Below are positions 8,001 through 10,757 of a stretch of 10,757 nt of DNA, in pieces. Below the pieces are notes generated by a model. That model was not told the DNA's origin. It ran no database searches and saw only the letters and a list, made by a program, of their open reading frames with translations. Location: NCBI GenBank assembly GCA_945861845.1, contig CAMAWS010000065.1:1-10757 (forward strand). The letters are read 5' to 3'. A program made the translations under genes and the position numbers. Numbering within the stretch: the stretch's first letter is position 1; each line of letters begins with the position of its first letter. Source of the stretch: Candidatus Sulfopaludibacter sp. SbA3 (lineage in GTDB: Bacteria > Acidobacteriota > Terriglobia > 20CM-2-55-15).

Positions 8001-8904
8001 GGCCGTCATACAGGAAGAAGAAAAACGTCTTGTTGCGGACGATCGGGCCGCCGATGCGGCCGCCAAACTGGTTCCTGTTAAAGTAGTCCTTCTTGACGCC
8101 GTTGTAGTTGTTGAACCAGTTGCTCGCTTCCAGGGCGGAGTTACGGTTCGTGTAAAACAACGATCCGCGGTACTGGTTGGTTCCTGCGCGCGTTGCCATC
8201 TGCACCTGTCCGCCGCCGCGTCCCATTTCGGCATCTGCGGCCGCGACGATGACACGCACTTCTTCAACAAGGTCAGGACTTGTATACGTGACGGCAAATG
8301 CTCCGCTGTCACTGTGCCGCGTGTCGTTGACGCTGATGCCGTCCCGGGCGGTATTCACATTGTTGGGTCTGGTGCCCGCAAAGATACCGATCGAATTGGC
8401 GCTCATGCCTCCACCGAAGACGCCGACCTGTGTCGACACAAGGTCCAGCGCATTGCGTCCCACGAGGGGAAGATCGCGGATCTTGTATTCGGGAAGCACC
8501 GTACCCACAGACGCCGATGTGGTTGTCAGGAGAGTATCGGACGCCACGGTTACTTCTACTGTCTGCGCCACGTTGCCGACCTGCAGCGCAAAATTCAGGC
8601 GTAGTTGCTGGGAAAGTCCCATCGCGACTTCGTTATAGGTCTGGGTCTGGAATCCAGGCAACTCCGCAGTGACTTTGTAGGTTCCGCTCTGGAGGCTGGC
8701 AAATTGGTAGACTCCAGCCTCATTCGTTATCGCCGTTGTGACGATGCCTGTTGCGCCATTCGTTGCCGTGATCGTGACGCCTGGAATCAGCGCGCCGGTG
8801 GCGTCCGATACTGTTCCGCCCAACGTGGCGTTAATGGTTTGTCCGACTGCGTGACCGGACAGCATCACGAACAGCAGTAATCCTGCTCCAAAAATTCTTT
8901 TCAT
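5005..8904 (-). CDS. TonB-dependent outer-membrane receptor with carboxypeptidase-regulatory-like domain (Oar-like)
   Basis: 1299 residues. A signal peptide (MKRIFGAGLLLFVMLSGHAVG, 1-21) is followed by a carboxypeptidase-regulatory-like beta-sandwich at about 24-118 (LGGTVSDATGALIPGVTIT, then a GVYQF..L.SGTYKV core). The plug region covers about 125-290 and contains IRDLPLVGRN (142-151), VEEVRVIVAAADAEMGRGGG (213-232) and the NQFGGRIGGPI pattern (278-288). The remainder is a long beta-barrel ending in an aromatic residue (GRLNF), the signature recognised by the BAM machinery. Such receptors import large or scarce substrates using TonB energy; length and layout match the Oar-like group abundant in Acidobacteria. 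GGAGG (8916-8912) lies seven bases before the ATG. It follows the DLTGLWE-family gene by 45 bases and is probably co-transcribed with it. The substrate is unknown. No frame breaks are visible. Confidence 0.95.
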   Translation of the reverse strand: MKRIFGAGLLLFVMLSGHAVGQTINATLGGTVSDATGALIPGVTITATNGATGIVTTAITNEAGVYQFASLQSGTYKVTAELPGFQTQTYNEVAMGLSQQLRLNFALQVGNVAQTVEVTVASDTLLTTTSASVGTVLPEYKIRDLPLVGRNALDLVSTQVGVFGGGMSANSIGIFAGTRPNNVNTARDGISVNDTRHSDSGAFAVTYTSPDLVEEVRVIVAAADAEMGRGGGQVQMATRAGTNQYRGSLFYTNRNSALEASNWFNNYNGVKKDYFNRNQFGGRIGGPIVRNKTFFFFLYDGQRFSTRDTVVGNVLTAQARQGIFRYYPGVQSGSAASNAPTVDFQGNPVSPNGATGALSSFNVFGRDPFRPGYDPSGWVQMAISRMPLPNDFTVGDGLNTAGIRWTRRRKDIDDNQGTAPNIDRDNFNLRIDHNFNANNKVFVTATREWTISDIQISSWPTSTGEPFSRGVFKRRPSIITASLVSTLSPTVVNEFRFGQRRQMLLALSGFERADGNGPEAFATLPRSNGISYIPKTINFTENFIFGGFNGTRGNDAPRWSFADSLSWTMGSHSFKAGGEVGITTARGWTNQQVYPYANLGPGGVAVTGIDATAFPGLTGADQTSARNLLTDLSGSVDNIIQAFVLSGPTNPTFLHVGQVGNSKIVPSAEQMFLRDWHQNDFSGFFKDDWKIRPNMTLNAGLRWEWYGAGYDANGLTAAPVGGKAALFGISGTSYADMWQPGRSGGSLTTLELVGPGSPNPDKQLWKDDYNNFGPAIGMSWSIPYWGQDKTLLRAGYSVNYNGIFDISTLHNGQFATPGTGLIRTDTQGAYRSLATLTLPIAITARPLQAVPLTDRLQSWSGWDEDWRTPYIQNFNVSIQRELAQDWGVELRYIGSKGTKLQANIPLNDTNIFENGILDAFKITQSGGNAPLFDQMLRGLNLGSGVVNGTTVTGSASLRQSTLTRAFLANGNVGALANFLSSTPTGTGVNGGLLRNGGLPENFVKVNPQFNAINVTSNPGNSTYHSMNISMSKRMSHGFTTQSSYSWSRSIGEADGEGTIMYRNPRDRSMNKQLLGFHRTHDFRSNGVLELPFGPGKAILANAPGWVSRLAERWQLGGIFSLNSGTPLTITAPVSTFALSTTATPFNTPNIVGDFGKSLGKVTKVANGVIYFDGLQQVTDPARANVTAAQGLQGQFSNRAITDAQGNFLLVNPQPGQVGNLGLKWIEGPGSIGLDMNLVKRVRLSETREFEFRMDAVNLLNHPNFGNLVANSLNINNTNFGRITSATGSRSFVINGRLNF

Positions 8905-8919
8905 GAAATTTCCTCCGTA

Positions 8920-8941
8920 ATAACCTGCCTGCGCAGGTTAT
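8920..8941 (-). promoter_or_regulatory. Hairpin in the leader just before the receptor gene
   Basis: ATAACCTGC (8920-8928) and GCAGGTTAT (8933-8941) form a perfect 9-bp stem with a four-base loop. It contains the 10-bp palindrome CCTGCGCAGG (8928-8937). It fills half of the 45-base gap between the DLTGLWE-family gene and the receptor gene and ends three bases upstream of the receptor's GGAGG. It could attenuate or stabilise transcript between the two genes, or be a protein-binding site. No T-run follows, so a terminator is unlikely. Confidence 0.55.
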
Positions 8942-8949
8942 GACCCTTA

Positions 8950-9684
8950 TTATTGTCTCGGGGTGGGTACCAGATTCTGCCTGTCCTTCTCGTTATCCAG
9001 GCAGACATATTCAATAAGACGCGTATTTGTAACTTTCTTGATATCGAGATTCAGTGTCCACGGTCTTGTAAAAAACACGGGATCATCGTAGGTAACATTG
9101 TATTTGATGAGATCCGGGCTGACCTTCTGTAATCGCTCCGTGAGATGGATCTTTTCGCTGTGCTCCAGGCCGTTGCTGTCGAGCCAGGTTCGATCGTTCA
9201 AGCCAACCGTATCCACGACGAGGGTATCTCCCTCCCATTTGCCGGTCGAATGTCCCATAAACGTCGGATATTCGGCGATGTCTTCGGGATGACTGCGGCC
9301 GTCGAGGTAGATGACTCTGAATACATTGTGATTTTCTACGAGCATGCTGATTGCCTGCCCGTGCTGAACGACAAAGAATAGAGACCCGCCGGTAAGGGCT
9401 CTTGAGGGACCTGGAGGCAGGCAAAAACCATTTGGGTTTTTCGAATAGTCCACGTTCTTGTATCTTTCGGCTGCATAAGGAGTGAAGGGCATTTCCTGGC
9501 CGCGGGCCTTCAGGAATTGAACGATGTTCGCGCTGCCGCCGCCGACCTCCCAGAGACCAGTCAAGTCCGGAATATTTGCCGAAGCCGGCCGTGCCTGTGC
9601 CGCGACAGGAGCAGGTGCGATTGCGAGCGCAATGACGACGGCGAAAACCACAGGAACGACGAAACCAAAAGGACGCACGGTCAT
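8950..9684 (-). CDS. Secreted DLTGLWE-family protein of unknown function
   Basis: 244 residues from the ATG at 9684, chosen because GGAGG lies nine bases upstream (9698-9694); an in-frame ATG at 9720 would extend the protein into the dispersed repeat and spoil the signal peptide. Residues 1-31 are a signal peptide ending near VAAQA. The mature protein starts with PDLTGLWE (39-46), then FCLPPGPSR (87-95), FRVIYLDGR (122-130), a conserved core with GHSTGKWEGDTLVVDT (144-159), and DPVFFTRPW (201-209). This set of motifs defines a secreted family repeated many times in acidobacterial genomes and often found beside catabolic or receptor genes; its biochemical role is not known to me. It lies 45 bases upstream of the TonB-dependent receptor gene and probably shares its transcript. 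The plus-strand pseudogene at 3874-4175 is a decayed relative. Confidence 0.88.
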   Translation of the reverse strand: MTVRPFGFVVPVVFAVVIALAIAPAPVAAQARPASANIPDLTGLWEVGGGSANIVQFLKARGQEMPFTPYAAERYKNVDYSKNPNGFCLPPGPSRALTGGSLFFVVQHGQAISMLVENHNVFRVIYLDGRSHPEDIAEYPTFMGHSTGKWEGDTLVVDTVGLNDRTWLDSNGLEHSEKIHLTERLQKVSPDLIKYNVTYDDPVFFTRPWTLNLDIKKVTNTRLIEYVCLDNEKDRQNLVPTPRQ

Positions 9685-9706
9685 GATTACTTTCCTCCGA
9701 CTCTGT

Positions 9707-9783
9707 ATGGCTGCGCCCACTGCTCCGGTTTCGCGCTATCGCGCTCACGCTTCGCTTCGGCCTTGCATTCGCAGCCGCTCATT
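9707..9783 (-). repeat. Dispersed palindromic repeat, family A, copy 2 (long form)
   Basis: ATGGCTGCGCCC (9707-9718) and the 22-base block at 9762-9783 (beginning CTTGCATTCGCAGCC) are identical to 1864-1875 and 1883-1904. GGCTGCG (9709-9715) pairs with CGCAGCC (9770-9776). The middle is about 36 bases longer than in copy 1 and has its own short palindromic core around GCGCTATCGCGC. It lies in the 129-base gap between the DUF6152 gene and the DLTGLWE-family gene, ends 23 bases before the latter's start codon, and abuts a 14-bp tandem repeat. Confidence 0.8.
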
Positions 9784-9825
9784 GCCTGTTGGCCTGGGCC
9801 TGTTGGCCTGGGCCTATTGGTCTGG
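9784..9825. repeat. Three tandem copies of a 14-bp unit overlapping the DUF6152 stop codon
   Basis: GCCTGTTGGCCTGG occurs exactly at 9784-9797 and 9798-9811, and with two substitutions (GCCTATTGGTCTGG) at 9812-9825. The variant third copy contains the DUF6152 stop codon (TAG at 9816-9814, minus strand) and encodes its last four residues, GPDQ. The array begins immediately after dispersed repeat family A, copy 2. A unit of 14 bases is not a multiple of three, so copy-number change inside the gene would shift frame. Confidence 0.85.
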
Positions 9826-10215
9826 GCCGCCATCACTCTGACCGCTGAATACTTTCTTCCCGTCAGGCAATGTCACGGACCTGCCGTTAGCGTGGTTCTG
9901 GCCTTTCTTGGCGCGGAACGCTTCTACTGTCACCTGGTCGCCGGCCTTCAGCGAGTCCTTTCTCCAGCCCGCCCGGTAAAGGCCGTTGGGAGCGCCGACT
10001 TCAATAGCCCAATTCGCTACCTGGCCATTGGCGTCTGTCACGTCAACGTAGTAGTACACGTGCGGATTCTGCCACTCCACTTTTGTGACTTTCCCCTTTA
10101 GCGTGATTGGCTGGTTGCGATCGTACTCAGCCTGAAATGAATGATGAGCGGTTGCCTGCGAAGCTGAAAACAAAGAAACATACAGAACGAAAGTGATGAG
10201 CAGCTGTCTTGTCAT
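9814..10215 (-). CDS. DUF6152 family secreted protein
   Basis: 133 residues from the ATG at 10215, where GGAGG lies five bases upstream (10225-10221); an in-frame ATG at 10242 would add nine residues before the signal peptide. Residues 1-23 form the signal peptide (MTRQLLITFVLYVSLFSASQ, then ATA), giving a mature N-terminus HHSFQAEYD. The HHSF-AEYD start, the GKVTKVEWQNPHVYYYVDV strand pair (41-59), the NWAIEVGAPNGLYRAGW segment and the GRSVTLPDGKKVFSG end are the family hallmarks. It is a small exported beta-rich (OB-like) protein of unknown role; the paired N-terminal histidines could bind metal (inference). It lies 53 bases after the NMT1-like gene and 129 before the DLTGLWE-family gene, same strand. 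Its last residues come from a 14-bp tandem repeat. Confidence 0.9.
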   Translation of the reverse strand: MTRQLLITFVLYVSLFSASQATAHHSFQAEYDRNQPITLKGKVTKVEWQNPHVYYYVDVTDANGQVANWAIEVGAPNGLYRAGWRKDSLKAGDQVTVEAFRAKKGQNHANGRSVTLPDGKKVFSGQSDGGPDQ

Positions 10216-10268
10216 TGACGCCTCCCCCGGAACGTTGCACATAGCTGCGAAAGTCTATCCTTCAGCGG

Positions 10269-10757
10269 TCAGATCTTGAATGATTCCAATGTCTCCGGCG
10301 CGAAGATCTCACGCGCCGTCAGCTGTCGCCGCGACAGCCCCTGCTCGTGGTGATATCGCAGCAGCCTGTCGATCGACTCGATGTTGGGCTCGTAGCCGTA
10401 AGCCCAGAAATCGCGCCCCATAATCTTTTCGGTGTCGGCAACGTGCTTGATCAGCCACGGCAGCATGACTTTCAGCGCGGCTGTTTGATGCAGGTCGTCA
10501 TAGGCGATTCGCTGGGCTTCGACGAACCCCTTGAACAGCGACTGGGCCACCCACGGATGTTTCCTGTAGATGTCACGCCGAAGAGCGATGACGTGCATGA
10601 CGGGGAAAATCCTTGTTCGCTCATAGTATTCCCTCTCCGCCGTATACGTGTCTTCGAAAAGACGACGTACCGTGCTCGCTCCCCGAATAAAGCTCGAAGG
10701 TGCGCGCGGCGTGAACATCGCGTCGATTTCACCGGCTTCCAGCATGGCTGAGAGTGT
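10269..10757 (-). CDS. 4,5-dihydroxyphthalate decarboxylase-like / NMT1-type protein, C-terminal part
   Basis: The frame is open to the right edge and 162 residues are visible; the N-terminal half lies outside. The visible part has MLEAGEIDAMFTPRAP, IFPVMHVIALRRDIYRKHPW, SLFKGFVEAQRIAYDDL, MLPWLIKHV, GRDFWAYGYEPN and the ending RLLRYHHEQGLSRRQL followed by FAPETLESFKI. This is the C-terminal half of proteins commonly annotated as 4,5-dihydroxyphthalate decarboxylase, which share the bilobal periplasmic-binding-protein (NMT1/THI5) fold. In the Pseudomonas phthalate pathway the enzyme converts 4,5-dihydroxyphthalate to protocatechuate, but many relatives carry the name without proof and may only bind a small aromatic or pyrimidine-like ligand. 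It is probably the first visible gene of a unit continuing into the DUF6152, DLTGLWE-family and receptor genes. No terminator-like hairpin is seen in the 53 bases after its stop. Confidence 0.88.
   Translation of the reverse strand, partial: TLSAMLEAGEIDAMFTPRAPSSFIRGASTVRRLFEDTYTAEREYYERTRIFPVMHVIALRRDIYRKHPWVAQSLFKGFVEAQRIAYDDLHQTAALKVMLPWLIKHVADTEKIMGRDFWAYGYEPNIESIDRLLRYHHEQGLSRRQLTAREIFAPETLESFKI

Noticed and set aside
9685..9720. Upstream ATG for the DLTGLWE-family gene
   Set aside because: It would overlap dispersed repeat family A and bury the signal peptide; the ATG at 9684 has GGAGG at the right distance.
10216..10242. Upstream ATG for the DUF6152 gene
   Set aside because: The ATG at 10215 has GGAGG five bases upstream, and the longer form would put nine polar residues before the signal peptide and use the ribosome-binding site as coding sequence.
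1..10757. CRISPR array, tRNA, rRNA, riboswitch, phage or toxin-antitoxin module
   Set aside because: No regularly spaced repeats, tRNA-like cloverleaf, integrase or small paired genes were seen in the intergenic gaps, none of which exceeds 130 bases.

Overview
The window looks like a chromosomal segment of a GC-rich, free-living Gram-negative bacterium, most likely an acidobacterium of the Solibacter/Bryobacter or Vicinamibacter kind. The basis is family content: a very large TonB-dependent receptor with an N-terminal carboxypeptidase-regulatory-like domain, a DUF1549 secreted protein, a DUF6152 protein, a secreted 'DLxGLWE' protein and a secreted ankyrin protein. This combination is typical of that phylum, but no rRNA or other phylogenetic marker is present, so the assignment is inference. 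Every intact gene lies on the minus strand; the only plus-strand gene is a broken one.

Layout in plus coordinates. 1-788: a DUF1549 secreted protein whose sequence stops matching its family at about position 100; the outermost 99 bases instead encode, in another frame, a piece of an RfbH-like sugar-nucleotide dehydratase. 919-1857: a YdjM/DUF457-type membrane-bound metal-dependent hydrolase. 1931-3748: a secreted ankyrin-repeat protein. 3874-4175 (+): remains of a secreted DLSGVW-family gene that has lost its middle. 4276-4905: a class I SAM-dependent methyltransferase bracketed by two copies of a palindromic repeat. 5005-8904: a 1299-residue TonB-dependent receptor. 8950-9684: a secreted DLTGLWE-family protein, an intact relative of the pseudogene. 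9814-10215: a DUF6152 secreted protein. 10269 to the right edge: the C-terminal part of a 4,5-dihydroxyphthalate-decarboxylase-like / NMT1-type protein.

The four genes from the right edge down to 5005 run in one direction with gaps of 53, 129 and 45 bases and could be one transcription unit for uptake and handling of an organic substrate: an outer-membrane receptor, two small secreted proteins and a substrate-binding or decarboxylase-fold protein. The substrate cannot be read from the sequence.

The intergenic spaces hold most of the unexplained structure: two families of dispersed palindromic repeats (two copies each), a 14-bp triplet tandem repeat that supplies a stop codon, an imperfect inverted repeat built from a repeated 10-mer, and a hairpin just upstream of the receptor's ribosome-binding site. 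No intergenic gap exceeds 130 bases. No RNA gene, CRISPR array, transposase, integrase or recognisable defence system was found, and I see no convincing previously undescribed system.
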